The position numbers were made by a program, and so were the translations under genes. Positions 1 through 9,100 of a stretch of 64,000 nucleotides of DNA are shown in pieces. The notes under the pieces were generated by a model. That model saw nothing but the letters and a program-made list of their open reading frames with translations. It searched no databases and was not told the DNA's origin. The stretch comes from Hornefia butyriciproducens (GTDB lineage: Bacteria > Bacillota > Clostridia > Peptostreptococcales > Anaerovoracaceae). How positions within the stretch are numbered: position 1 is the stretch's first letter; every line of letters begins with the position of its first letter. The stretch covers positions 1 to 64,000 of the forward strand of contig NZ_VUMZ01000010.1 of assembly GCF_009695915.1 (NCBI RefSeq). The letters run 5' to 3'.

Positions 1-728
1 CTCATCTTCTGTAACGGTCACCTCATAAGGCGTGCTGTCAAGCTCATAGCCCGTCGGCGCAGTCACCTCGACGATGGAGTATTTCCCCGGAACCAGTTTT
101 CCCGAGGTCGCCTCGCCCTGCGCGTCTACGGATTGCGAAAATAGAGAAACATTTTTCCGCTGATGCTGGGGTTCACATAATAAGCCTTCCGATAAACAAC
201 CTTGTACCGGCCGCTCTGCACTCCGGAGGCAACTGTGTTCTCATCCGTATTATCCGGCGCATTCACATAATACACATATATTCTGACGCTGTGCGTACTC
301 GTCGGCCGGATGCTGAAACAATCCACCTTCGATGAATGGTCACTGTTCCCGTTCTGAACCCGTGCCTGCGTTCCATCCAGTGCATCTGCCCAGCTGGCCT
401 TTGTCCTGATTTTCAGAGCTACCTGAAATACATTTTCCGTGTCTGTCGGAATCACATTTTTTCTGACGATAACACTTCCGCTGCTGTTTCTTTTCTCAGT
501 AGTGCTCCCCTACCTGCCATCGAAGTAATTTCCTGACACGATCTGCCACCGGTTTGCCGCAGAACTGTCAGCATTGAACGGCGAATCCGTCGGATGCCAG
601 GCATCCTGAAGCTCCGCAGTTCCTTCCGGTACTGCAGAATCCGCATAGGTACCGGCAGCCGCCAGAATTACCGCTGTAATTATCAGAAGTCCGATAAACA
701 GTCTCCTCAACATTATTTCAATTTTCAT
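1..728 (-). pseudogene. Tip/large pilin with Cna-B domain, broken by a stop and a frameshift (partial)
   Basis: Last gene of the pilus operon; it runs off the left edge. Reading starts at 728 after a strong AGGAAGGGGG site and gives a signal peptide (hydrophobic stretch LFIGLLIITAVILAAAG). The frame meets TAG at 510-512, then continues in the same frame with pilin-like sequence (VIPTDTENVFQVALKI, as in N-terminal domains of Cna-B pilins) to a second TAG at 126-128. From about 140 leftward a different frame encodes a SpaA/Cna-B domain with the E-box-like VEVTAPTGYEL. One added A in the run of five near 145-150 would join the two frames. The call as a sortase-anchored tip adhesin is inferred from context and the Cna-B domain; the C-terminal sorting signal lies outside the window. 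Confidence 0.7.
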
Positions 729-795
729 GCCGTCTGCCCCCTTCCTGACAGTCTGTAAACAGACCGTATTCAATCTGCAGTCTCAGCGGACATTA

Positions 796-1905
796 TCAGT
801 TGATTTTTTCAATGCGCGATGTCCGACTGCGCTTTCTTCTCCACACTTCCAACAGAGAAGCCGCCGCTGCTGTTATCACGACAACCCACAACATCAGATT
901 CATCGGATCCCCGGTATTGATAATGTGCTGAACAAAACTCCTTCGCTTGTATACATTGTTGAATGTGGAGTCTCGTCCAAGCTTTATTCTGTCTATCCGC
1001 AGGGATCCATCGCTGTTTTCCTTTACGGTTACCGCAGCTCTTACCTTCATTTTGTCGTAGGTTACATTCTTCATTCCGTCATTAATCTCACTAATGAGGA
1101 AATAATAGGTTCCCGTCTTTGAAAACCTGAGAGAAAAGATGATTTCACCGTTCTTTCCGTTTGAAACAGTCTCATTTATTCCGTCCTTCATTATTTCCCC
1201 AGCCGCTGTCGTCTGCCGAAGACGAAACCGGAACATTCTCTTCGTCAATTTCTTTCCGGACAACTTCTTCTTCAGCCGCACTTCCGTCCGACAGGGTTTC
1301 GTCGGATTCTTTACGAGTACCGGCTTTATTTCGGAAACCACATCATACTTCCATGTATTGACATCGTTCTTACGTTCGATTCCGGGAACCATAATCAGAT
1401 ACGGTTCGATCTGACTGTACGCCTTCGCATTTCCGGTTTTTCCGGTCTCCAGAACAAGATACATCCCATGGCTAAGATCAGTAAAAGCAGCATTTCCGGC
1501 ACCGTCTGAAACGGCTTTTACACCATTAAGGTTTTTTGCTTTCACAAGCTCCGCCAAAGCTTTAGCCGCTGATTCTGATTGCTCCGCCGTCATCCCATCA
1601 TAATTTATGTCTGCTGATGAAAATTCAGGCAACGACGTATAGATAGCGCTTCCTCCCTTTGTCTTCAAATTTGCCACCTTATAAAGCGTCAGCTCTTCAC
1701 CGGGAATCGGAATCGCTCTGTCAACTGTCTTGTGATAAATCGTTTGTATCGTCAGCGTACATGCTCGGTTTAAATCCGCATCCGGAACTTTATTCGGGTC
1801 CGTATCGGCCATGCAGACCGACACACCCGCGACCAGTGTCAAAACAATTACAAGAACCGCTGTTACCAGCCGAGATGGTCTGTTTTGCAATTTCAGGAAA
1901 TTCAT
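796..1905 (-). CDS. Minor pilin, FctA/Spy0128-like
   Basis: 369 residues. Signal peptide at 1-34 (ends CMADTD), two pilin-like beta domains, then an FctA-type domain at about 195-315 with the family's TYYFLISEIN and YDKMKVRAAVTV strands. C-terminus has an INTGD sorting-type motif near 329-333, a hydrophobic helix (MLWVVVITAAAASLL) and a basic tail, so it is expected to be joined to the pilus or wall by a sortase. The motif departs from LPXTG, as is common in FctA-like minor or base pilins. The start follows the srtC stop by four bases; AAAGGA inside the sortase end is the ribosome site, so the two genes are translationally close. Role as a base or minor pilin is inferred from family and position. 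Confidence 0.8.
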   Translation of the reverse strand: MNFLKLQNRPSRLVTAVLVIVLTLVAGVSVCMADTDPNKVPDADLNRACTLTIQTIYHKTVDRAIPIPGEELTLYKVANLKTKGGSAIYTSLPEFSSADINYDGMTAEQSESAAKALAELVKAKNLNGVKAVSDGAGNAAFTDLSHGMYLVLETGKTGNAKAYSQIEPYLIMVPGIERKNDVNTWKYDVVSEIKPVLVKNPTKPCRTEVRLKKKLSGKKLTKRMFRFRLRQTTAAGEIMKDGINETVSNGKNGEIIFSLRFSKTGTYYFLISEINDGMKNVTYDKMKVRAAVTVKENSDGSLRIDRIKLGRDSTFNNVYKRRSFVQHIINTGDPMNLMLWVVVITAAAASLLEVWRRKRSRTSRIEKIN

Positions 1906-1909
1906 CTCT

Positions 1910-2785
1910 TCATCCTTTCCGCATCCTTCCCCTGCGTTTTTTCTTCGTGGCTCCTGTCAGAAACGCTGCCGACACTGCCCCAGCCGAAAGCCAGAATTGC
2001 CAGCTGTGCAGCAGTTTACTAAGCGGGGACCGTATCGGTTTATGAGTCTGATATGGAACACGATGCCCCCGAACCAATAACCGATGAGTATTTACTCCGT
2101 AAGGCGTACACGTCAGGAGCGTTACGTAATCACGTCCCTTCTGAATCGCCAGCTCTTCCATATTTTTCGGGCTCACAACACGAATCTGATCCACCTGATA
2201 AGCCAGATGGCGATTCAGCACAGTCAGATAAAATTTATCTCCTACTTCCATTTTATCCAGATCACTGAACAACTTTGCGCTGGGCAGTCCCCTGTGAGCC
2301 GCCAGAACCGCATGGGTTCCCTTTCCGCCTATTGGAAGACTGGTACCCTTCACATGTCCTACTCCCTTCTCCAGAACCTTCGCTGAGGTACCATGAAAAA
2401 TCGCCAGTTTCTGCTGAATTCTCGGGATTTCGAGGTATCCCATAACCCCGTTATCTGTAGGATTCAGAAGGTCATCATAGGGATGCTCAATCATATATTT
2501 ATCCTTTGTAAATGCGTCTGCAACCACATTGCTCGTGTGTTGGCGGTTATAGCTGCGAGCCTTCCTCAGTTCCTCCCGTATTCTTGTCTCAGGAATATGA
2601 TCAACTTTACTCTGATACACAGTCACAAGCTGATTACTCCTGTGACTGTTCCACAAATCACTGATAGTCGGATAGAGCAGCACGCCGATCCCTAATACAA
2701 ACAACAGTACGATAAGAATTAACGAGCCCTTCGTATTTTTCTTCTTTCTTTTTTTTCTGTCGATAGTTTTTCCTTTCACAGCCAT
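1910..2785 (-). CDS. srtC: Class C sortase (pilin polymerase) 1
   Basis: 291 residues. Basic cytoplasmic start, N-terminal membrane helix (LILIVLLFVLGIGVLL), sortase barrel, then a C-terminal hydrophobic segment and basic tail typical of class C. Catalytic residues are visible: His in HAVLAAHRGLPSA, Cys226 in TLLTCTPYG and Arg in HRLLVRGHR. The barrel begins at NGVMGYLEIPRI. A DAF sequence before it takes the place of the DPF/DPW lid that usually covers the active site in class C enzymes. Class C sortases link pilin subunits through a lysine on one and the LPXTG-type threonine on the next. It lies between sortase 2 and the minor pilin in one operon. Confidence 0.92.
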   Translation of the reverse strand: MAVKGKTIDRKKRKKKNTKGSLILIVLLFVLGIGVLLYPTISDLWNSHRSNQLVTVYQSKVDHIPETRIREELRKARSYNRQHTSNVVADAFTKDKYMIEHPYDDLLNPTDNGVMGYLEIPRIQQKLAIFHGTSAKVLEKGVGHVKGTSLPIGGKGTHAVLAAHRGLPSAKLFSDLDKMEVGDKFYLTVLNRHLAYQVDQIRVVSPKNMEELAIQKGRDYVTLLTCTPYGVNTHRLLVRGHRVPYQTHKPIRSPLSKLLHSWQFWLSAGAVSAAFLTGATKKKRRGRMRKG

Positions 2786-2856
2786 TTACATTTTTGTATT
2801 CGGTCGGATACAATTTTCCATATCCGTTCCCGGCTCATCACATCCGATTCCTGCTT

Positions 2857-3699
2857 TCACTCCTTTCGGGGTTTCGGAGAATCCCAGAAGATCGCCTTCG
2901 ATATCACGAACGCCATAGCCAGTCCTGCCGCGATGCAGAGCAGCACCATGAGTATATGTTTCCAATTATGATGTGTTCCTGCCTTTTCTGCCGGATTATA
3001 CGGCACTCGATGTCCCCGGACCAAAAGCCTGTGACTGTTGACACCATATGGAGTACAGGTCAGCAATGTCACATAATCTTTCCCCTTGACAGCCGCCAGA
3101 GCATCTGTCTGTGTTGGTTTCACAACCTTGATCTGATCCACCTGATAAGCCAAAACTTTATTCAGAATATGCAGGTAAAATTGATCCCCCTCCTTCAGCT
3201 GGTCCAAATCAGTAAACATTTTGGCGCTGGGCAGGCCACGGTGTGCAGAAATCACCGCGTGTGTTCCCTTCCCTCCAACCGGAAGGCTGCTTCCCAGAAG
3301 ATGCCCTGCTCCTTTTTTCAGAACACTTTTTGTCGTGTAGTGAAACACAGGAAGTTTCACGTGGATGGATGGTACGTCAACATACCCCATCATTCCATTG
3401 CCTGTCACATTCAGAAGCTTTTCATATTCAGCGGATCGATGTCCCGCCTTTGACGAAAAGGCATCCGGCACACTTTTGGGGCGAAGATCACGATTATATG
3501 CCCGCGCCTTGGCAAATTCCTTTTTCCAGTTCGTACCGCTTTTGCTGACCTTCGCGTTATAAACAGAAATCAACTGTTTATCGCGATGCTCATTCCAAAG
3601 GTTGCTTACTGTTGGATACAGTAATATGGACAAGCCTGTAAGAAAAAGCAGGACAATACCAATGGTGGATTTTCTGTTTCTCCTTTCAGATCTCTTCAT
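2857..3699 (-). CDS. srtC: Class C sortase (pilin polymerase) 2
   Basis: 280 residues and clearly paralogous to its downstream neighbour, with almost identical active-site blocks: HAVISAHRGLPSA, TLLTCTPYG (Cys215) and HRLLVRGHR. It has an N-terminal membrane helix (IGIVLLFLTGLSILL), a DAF lid-like motif before NGMMGYVDVPSI, and a C-terminal helix (ILMVLLCIAAGLAMAFVI). Two class C sortases in one pilus operon often divide the work between shaft polymerisation and addition of minor pilins; which does which here cannot be told from sequence. The start at 3699 has only a distant purine-rich site (AGAAAGGGAG), so translation may be weaker than that of the pilin before it. Confidence 0.92.
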   Translation of the reverse strand: MKRSERRNRKSTIGIVLLFLTGLSILLYPTVSNLWNEHRDKQLISVYNAKVSKSGTNWKKEFAKARAYNRDLRPKSVPDAFSSKAGHRSAEYEKLLNVTGNGMMGYVDVPSIHVKLPVFHYTTKSVLKKGAGHLLGSSLPVGGKGTHAVISAHRGLPSAKMFTDLDQLKEGDQFYLHILNKVLAYQVDQIKVVKPTQTDALAAVKGKDYVTLLTCTPYGVNSHRLLVRGHRVPYNPAEKAGTHHNWKHILMVLLCIAAGLAMAFVISKAIFWDSPKPRKE

Positions 3700-3734
3700 A
3701 TTACTGTGATCCCGTTTCTCCCTTTCTGAGCAAG

Positions 3735-3765
3735 GCGGATGCCGCGCCGCAGACGCGACACCCGC
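3735..3765 (-). other. GC-rich hairpin between major pilin and sortase
   Basis: The 133-base gap after the pilin stop holds an imperfect GC-rich stem (GCGGGTG pairing with CATCCGC, with inner GCG/CGC pairs). It has no U-run behind it. A hairpin at this place could stabilise the pilin message or cause partial stopping, giving much pilin and little sortase; that role is inference. Confidence 0.4.
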
Positions 3766-3832
3766 TTTAACACTATTACTTATCCTTACTGAAATTCGTC
3801 CCGAATCAGCGTTTCAGACGTCTTTATTGCAT

Positions 3833-5416
3833 CTATTCCGATCTGTTTTCGTTCCGATGTCTTCTGATCAGCATGCCGCCTGCAATCGCAATGATTGTGA
3901 TGCCCAGAACGATGAACAGATAGGTGCCCATACCACCTGTGGAGGGCAGTCCCTTGGTCTTGCTGTTTTTAATCGTGACCGTAGATGAATCTCCGCTGAT
4001 CTTGGTGATCGTCCCTTTATCGTAAGTAGCCGTATAGGTAGACGTAGCGTTTCCATCTATAGTGACGGTATACGATGCCAGAGTTCCATCCTCGTTGTAC
4101 TTCGCGGAAATTTTTACTGAATGCGTCTTATCATCCAGCGCATAACCTGTCGGAGCCTTAGTCTCCTTCAGAACATACTCCCCTTCATTCAGTCCCGTGA
4201 TGCTGAGATATCCATCACTTCCTGTCATCGCCGTTTTAACCGCAGTGTTTCCGTCAGACGTGTACAAAGTAAACTCTGCATCTTTCAGTGGCTCAGTCAC
4301 CTTGGTGGATTCCTGTGTCGTTTCTGTAGAATCAATTTTTTCTACTTTGCCGTTCTCATCTATTTTGATGATCTCTGAGGTTCTCTTAGTGTCGATTCCG
4401 GACTCCCCGTTCAGATTCGCATCTATGCCGAAGGTATAGTTATAGGTCTTGCTTTCTTTCGGCTTTGCCGTGCCGTCGGTACTCGGATTGTTGCTGTACG
4501 TCAGCTTCGCAGTGTTGGTATTTGGATCGAAGTTGACCGCCGCATTGCTGTTAACCTTTGCGCTGTATGTAACAACGACATTCTCGTTTCCATGCTTCTT
4601 GATAAAGGGGGCTTTGAACGAAATTGTAAACGGGTTAGTGCCTGTCTTGCTATAAGTTACATCCCCCTCATTAACGGGCGTCCCGTTCACCGTAACAGCG
4701 AAATCCTTAGGATCATCAAATCCTTTCGACAGAGTATCCTCAATTTTATATGTCAGCGTGTTGTTGTCATAGTCGTCACTGTAGGAAGGAATCTTTCCTT
4801 CAATTTTAAATCCCACATCATCGCCGACTGCGACAGAATATCCTTTATCTGTTTCTCCGTCATTCGTTTTTCCTTTTCCGGTGGTAACTGATTTGTCAAT
4901 CGTCGGCTCACTGCTCTTGGCATATGCCACACTTTTGTCAGAGGCCACAAAATTGGATGTCGCATCCACTTCAGGCTTTTCATTTTCACCTGTGGTATAA
5001 TCTGCACTGACAATCATCGGATTATAGACCTTTGCCGAATCTGTTTTTGTCACAAGCACCAGATACATGCCCGGTTTTACATCGCTCAGCGTGTAATCAC
5101 TGCCGCTGGAAATCATTGTTTTTCCGGTAAGACCTGAAGTATCGTTTGCCAGCGCTGTAACGTCGGAGGCTTTCAGATCCACATTCCCGTCTTCTTTAAC
5201 AGTAATTTTATTCCCACTGTTGTTCGCAATCGCCACCCAGCGACCATTCTTTTCCTGTACCACCTGATATGCTGTTACCGTCGCTCCCGCTTCTACGTTT
5301 TTCACTGTGATCGTGGTCTCTGCCGTTCTCGTTTCCGCGAAACTCGTAACGCCCATCGCCAGTATCACACCCAAGGCCAACAATAACGTAACGGCCTTTT
5401 TGAACACTTTCTTCAT
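3833..5416 (-). CDS. Major pilin (shaft subunit), LPXTG-anchored
   Basis: 527 residues, first gene of the pilus operon. Signal peptide at 1-28 (LLLALGVILAMGVTSFA). N-terminal pilin domain to about 165, a fimbrial D2-type isopeptide domain at about 190-330 (DTLSKGFDDPKDFAVTVNG region), and a Cna-B/SpaA domain at about 370-480 with the E-box YVLKETKAPTGYAL. C-terminus has LPSTG at 490-494, hydrophobic helix and RRHRN tail. I see no clear YPKN-type pilin motif; lysines in SDKSVAYAKSS near the end of domain 1 are candidates for the intersubunit bond. AAAAGGAG lies just before the start. Expression is probably set by the repeat-bearing leader upstream. Confidence 0.92.
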   Translation of the reverse strand: MKKVFKKAVTLLLALGVILAMGVTSFAETRTAETTITVKNVEAGATVTAYQVVQEKNGRWVAIANNSGNKITVKEDGNVDLKASDVTALANDTSGLTGKTMISSGSDYTLSDVKPGMYLVLVTKTDSAKVYNPMIVSADYTTGENEKPEVDATSNFVASDKSVAYAKSSEPTIDKSVTTGKGKTNDGETDKGYSVAVGDDVGFKIEGKIPSYSDDYDNNTLTYKIEDTLSKGFDDPKDFAVTVNGTPVNEGDVTYSKTGTNPFTISFKAPFIKKHGNENVVVTYSAKVNSNAAVNFDPNTNTAKLTYSNNPSTDGTAKPKESKTYNYTFGIDANLNGESGIDTKRTSEIIKIDENGKVEKIDSTETTQESTKVTEPLKDAEFTLYTSDGNTAVKTAMTGSDGYLSITGLNEGEYVLKETKAPTGYALDDKTHSVKISAKYNEDGTLASYTVTIDGNATSTYTATYDKGTITKISGDSSTVTIKNSKTKGLPSTGGMGTYLFIVLGITIIAIAGGMLIRRHRNENRSE

Positions 5417-5581
5417 TTGCTTTTCTCCTTTTCTATTCTATAGAACAAAATAGAACAATGATGTGCACAAAATTCTAATGTAATATATTCCTCCTTCCCC
5501 TAATAGTCCCACTGCTCATTCGCAGACTAAGCGTGCACAATCTTCATACACCACATGCTTACATATATCATTCATCCTCGC

Positions 5582-5664
5582 TCCATTGGATTGTACGCTG
5601 CGGCTCTATTTAAAACCTATCGTCAGCGACCATCTAATCCGATGGGGAATTAATGAGCATGCGC
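5582..5664 (-). repeat. Shared leader element, copy 1 (pilus leader)
   Basis: About 83 bases in the predicted pilus leader that match 9956-10038, in the leader of the next surface protein, in the same orientation. Read on the minus strand, shared blocks include GCTCATTAA, GCTGACG and ATCCAATGGA, in the same order and spacing. Parts differ but keep pairing: ATCGGATTAGAT here and CGTCAGACTTAATG there lie between similar arms, which hints at a conserved RNA fold. Confidence 0.6.
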
Positions 5665-5669
5665 TATTT

Positions 5670-5727
5670 TACAAAAAACACAACATCCGGCCTGTGGGGA
5701 GCTCTAACTCTCCACAGGTCGGATGTT
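5670..5727 (-). terminator. Intrinsic terminator or attenuator inside the pilus leader
   Basis: A 20-bp stem (AACATCCG at each foot, six-base loop) spans 5682-5727. On the minus strand it is followed by GTGTTTTTTG. It lies between the promoter at 5874-5902 and the pilin start, about 270 bases before the ATG. It either stops a short transcript that contains the TGTC repeat or acts as an attenuator for the pilus operon. On the plus strand no T-run follows, so it is directional. Confidence 0.7.
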
Positions 5728-5776
5728 TGCGTGATTTTCCATATTAAAATGCAGGCAAAAATGACAAACTATGTCA

Positions 5777-5870
<94 letters not shown>

Positions 5871-5873
5871 AAG

Positions 5874-5902
5874 ATTATCGATTTTGGTGACATCGCTGTC
5901 AA
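5874..5902 (-). promoter_or_regulatory. Sigma-A promoter of the pilus leader
   Basis: On the minus strand TTGACA (5897-5902), 17 bases, GATAAT (5874-5879): near-consensus. The start point would fall at about 5867, within the first units of the GACA repeat. Confidence 0.8.
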
Positions 5903-5951
5903 CCCCTTTCCTTACATTGATCACACTTCTCTATTAAATTTAGCATATTCG

Positions 5952-5982
5952 AAAACCCTTTTCAAGCCTTTTTAGGGTTATT
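5952..5982 (-). terminator. Hairpin downstream of the 6178-9828 adhesin
   Basis: AACCCT pairs with AGGGTT with A- and T-rich flanks; on the minus strand TTTTCG follows. A second, T-poor hairpin (TGAAGT/ACTTCA, with GGG/CCC arms) lies at 6100-6145. Together they probably end the adhesin transcript. 5983-6100 shows nothing else that I recognise. Confidence 0.5.
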
Positions 5983-6177
5983 TTATATTTAAATTCATAC
6001 ATTATTACTATACACAATGGCTATTTGCATAGATTCTTGCTATAATGTGACCATTTTTCGTCTGTTTTCTGCCCATTTATATTTTGAGGTGTACTTATTC
6101 AAATGGGATGAAGTTCCCGAACAGACTTCACCCCATTACTGATTTTAATTCTCGCCGCATCCGCCGTCAGCCTCTCA

Positions 6178-9100
6178 TCACTTCACGGTGATGACTACAC
6201 TGGTCCGCACGCCGTTGGCCGCCATCACATAGATTCTGGCCTGACCCTTCGACACCGCTTTTACCGTGCCGCCTGCGGTGACCTTCACCGCTCTGGAGGT
6301 GCTGTACGGGTATTCCGCATCGGTGACAACATACCTGTACCGGGGGGTGTGGCCCTTCCACAGAACCACTCTGCCCTTCCGCTCCGCCTTGACGGAAACC
6401 TTCAGTTTCGTCGTCTGGCCAGTGCGCAGCGTCGTCTTTCCCGCCCTGACGCTGACCGACTTCGCGTTTGTCTTTATTCCGCTGTCATTGCCGGTGATGC
6501 TGTGCTGCGCCGCCGACTTTGCGATACGTTTTCCCTGTGAATCCACAGCGACAACGTAATATTTGTACGCGTCCTTCCTCCGAAGCTTCCGGAATGTTTT
6601 AGACGTGCCCTTCACGGAAGCGAGTTTTTTGAATTTCTCTTTGCTGCACAAAGTCCCGTACACCTCATAATGATGGGCGCTGACTTTGTTCCAGGTCAGT
6701 TTCTGAGCCTTCTTGCCGCCGGCTTTCACCGTCAGCAGCAGAACCGGTCTCTTCCAGGTCGCCTTGAAGGCGAGATTGCCTGTGGTTCCTGTCGCCACTG
6801 TGACGGTTCTGGTATTTCCGGTCAGGCCGGTGCCGGTCCAGCCGGTGAACACGTAGCCTTCTCTCTCCGGATTCTGCAGTGAGAATGCTGCGGTTTCCAC
6901 ATTGTAGCTGTCGGGGTTTGCGGTCTTCACGTTGCCGCCCGCCAGGTCATAGGTAATTGTATAGGTGACCTTCTTCCAGTGCGCTTTGTAACTGCGGCTG
7001 CCGTAGCTGTTCTGCGGCACGGTGACCGTCATATTGTCCTCGCCCTGCAGACCGGTTCCGCTCCATCCGGTAAACTTAAAGCCCTTGCGGACCGGATTGT
7101 TCAGCGTGAACGCTTCGTCGTCATAGGTGTACGTCGCTTTGTTCTCCGCTTCGCCGCCGTCCAGATCATAAGTAATCGTATAGACAGTCGGCTCGGCGCT
7201 GATCGTCACGTTCCCGGTCACCTTGCTCAGAGTATAGCTGCCGTCCTCATTTTTCTGAATGTCGCAGCCGTCCGCTTTGACGGCAAAGGCCTCGTCCAGC
7301 GCGTCATCGGTCAGCTGCACTCTGATGATGCCGGTTCCCTTGTCCTTCTCCAGCCATCTCTCATTCTGGAAACCGGTGAAGCCCTCCTCATAGGTAATCT
7401 TCTTCACTCTGGAGCCCGGAATCACCTTATAGAAGTCGGTGACCTCCGCACCGTTTCTGCTGTCTTTGACGGTGCCGCCGAAATTGTTCACTTTTCCGTA
7501 GTTTCTGTTCACGGTTCCTGCGTTGAACCGGATTTCTCCGTAGTTGGTCCCAACCTCGCCGGTCTCGTCGTTGGCCTTGAGAACACCGTAGTTGTAGTCG
7601 ATGGTTCCTTTGTTGGTCTCAACGCCTGCGCGGCTGTTGTGAAGAAACCCGGTGTTGAGACTCAGCAGTCCTTCGTTGTAATCGAGTTCTCCGCTGTTTA
7701 CCTTCAGCATATTGTAGTTATAGTTAAGTTTCCCTTTGTTGTTTCCTATGACTCCGTAATTGTCGGAGATGGACCCGCCTTTGTAAATCCCCACATATCC
7801 GTAGTTCTTTCCGACGGTTCCGCCCTCCGTCACCAGGCCGATCTCTCCATAGTTCTCGGAGACGTTCCCTCTGTTCTCATCGGTCGCGGTGAAAAAGCCG
7901 TCAAAACCTGAAACTCCGTTGATAAAGGTCGTGGTGTTCTCCGCGGTCTTTTTCGTCCAGCGGGCGTAGTAGGTGGTGTCCTGTGCCGGGAAGCCGTCGC
8001 GCGCGCTCAGCACGCCGTTCCAGTTCCCGCTTTTATCCCTGGCCCACCAGCCGTTGAAGATGTAGCCGCTGCGGCTGCTCATCGGGAGCACGCCGATGGT
8101 TTCTTTATATTTCCCCGTGAATGTGCCGCCGTCTGTGCCGCCGTTTCCGTCCAGTTTAATGGTCACGGTGCGGATCTGCCAGCGGGCGTAATACGTGGTG
8201 TCTTCGGAAGGTCTCGCCGTGTCGCTGCCGATCTTCTTTCCGTCCTTTTCCCCGGTGTACCAGCCGACAAAATCATATCCGGTTCTGGTGACGTAGCTGT
8301 CCAGTCCGGAGTCGTTCAGGAAGCTCCCAAAGACAGTTCCGGCCTTGCTCTTATCGTATTTCTTTACAATGCCCCTGGAGTCAACATCGAATTTGAATGT
8401 GATGCTGATCAGGTCAGGGTTGGGCGTCCAGGTAGCCTTGTAGCTGCGATTGCCCGTGCTGCCCGCCGGAATGGTGACTTCCTTCGCAGGAGCATCCAGT
8501 CCGGTCCCGGTCCAGCCCGCGAACAGAAACTCAGTGTATTCGCCGTTTTTCTTATCCTGCGGATTCTTCAGCGTGATCGTGTCCTTCGACGTGTAAGCGA
8601 TCGGATTGCTGTCGCCGTCCGCCAGTGCTCCGCCGTCCAGATCGTAACTGATGGAATATGTGGGCACATCGCTGATAGCTGCGTCTTTCTTGACATTGGA
8701 AACCGTATAGGTTCCGTCTCCGTTCTCAGTAAGATCACCGCCGGACATGTACAGCTTATCCACACCGTCCGCCGGAGTCAGCGTTCCCTTTCCGCCCTGC
8801 GGCAGGTACACACTTCCGTCCTTCGCCTCGATGAAATCGCCGCCGACGCTTTTCACCAGACCGCTGCCCAACTCCACCTTAAAGCATGAGATGGTTTTGT
8901 CATAGCGTCCCGGCTTTCCGGAGGTTGTGCCGCCCAGATCATAGATGGTGGCACCGCCGCTGCTGCTGTTATATACAAAGGTTCCGCCCGCGAAGTTATA
9001 CACCCTGGGGCTGCCGCTCGCCCAGTACTGCTTCACCGTTCCGCTGTAATTGTAAATAACGCCTTCCTCCGCTGATTCGACGGTGCCGCCGTCGTTATAC

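Noticed and set aside
6979-7911. 310-residue plus-strand open frame inside the adhesin gene
   Set aside because: It mirrors the low-complexity repeats of the minus-strand gene, has no recognisable domain and no ribosome site.
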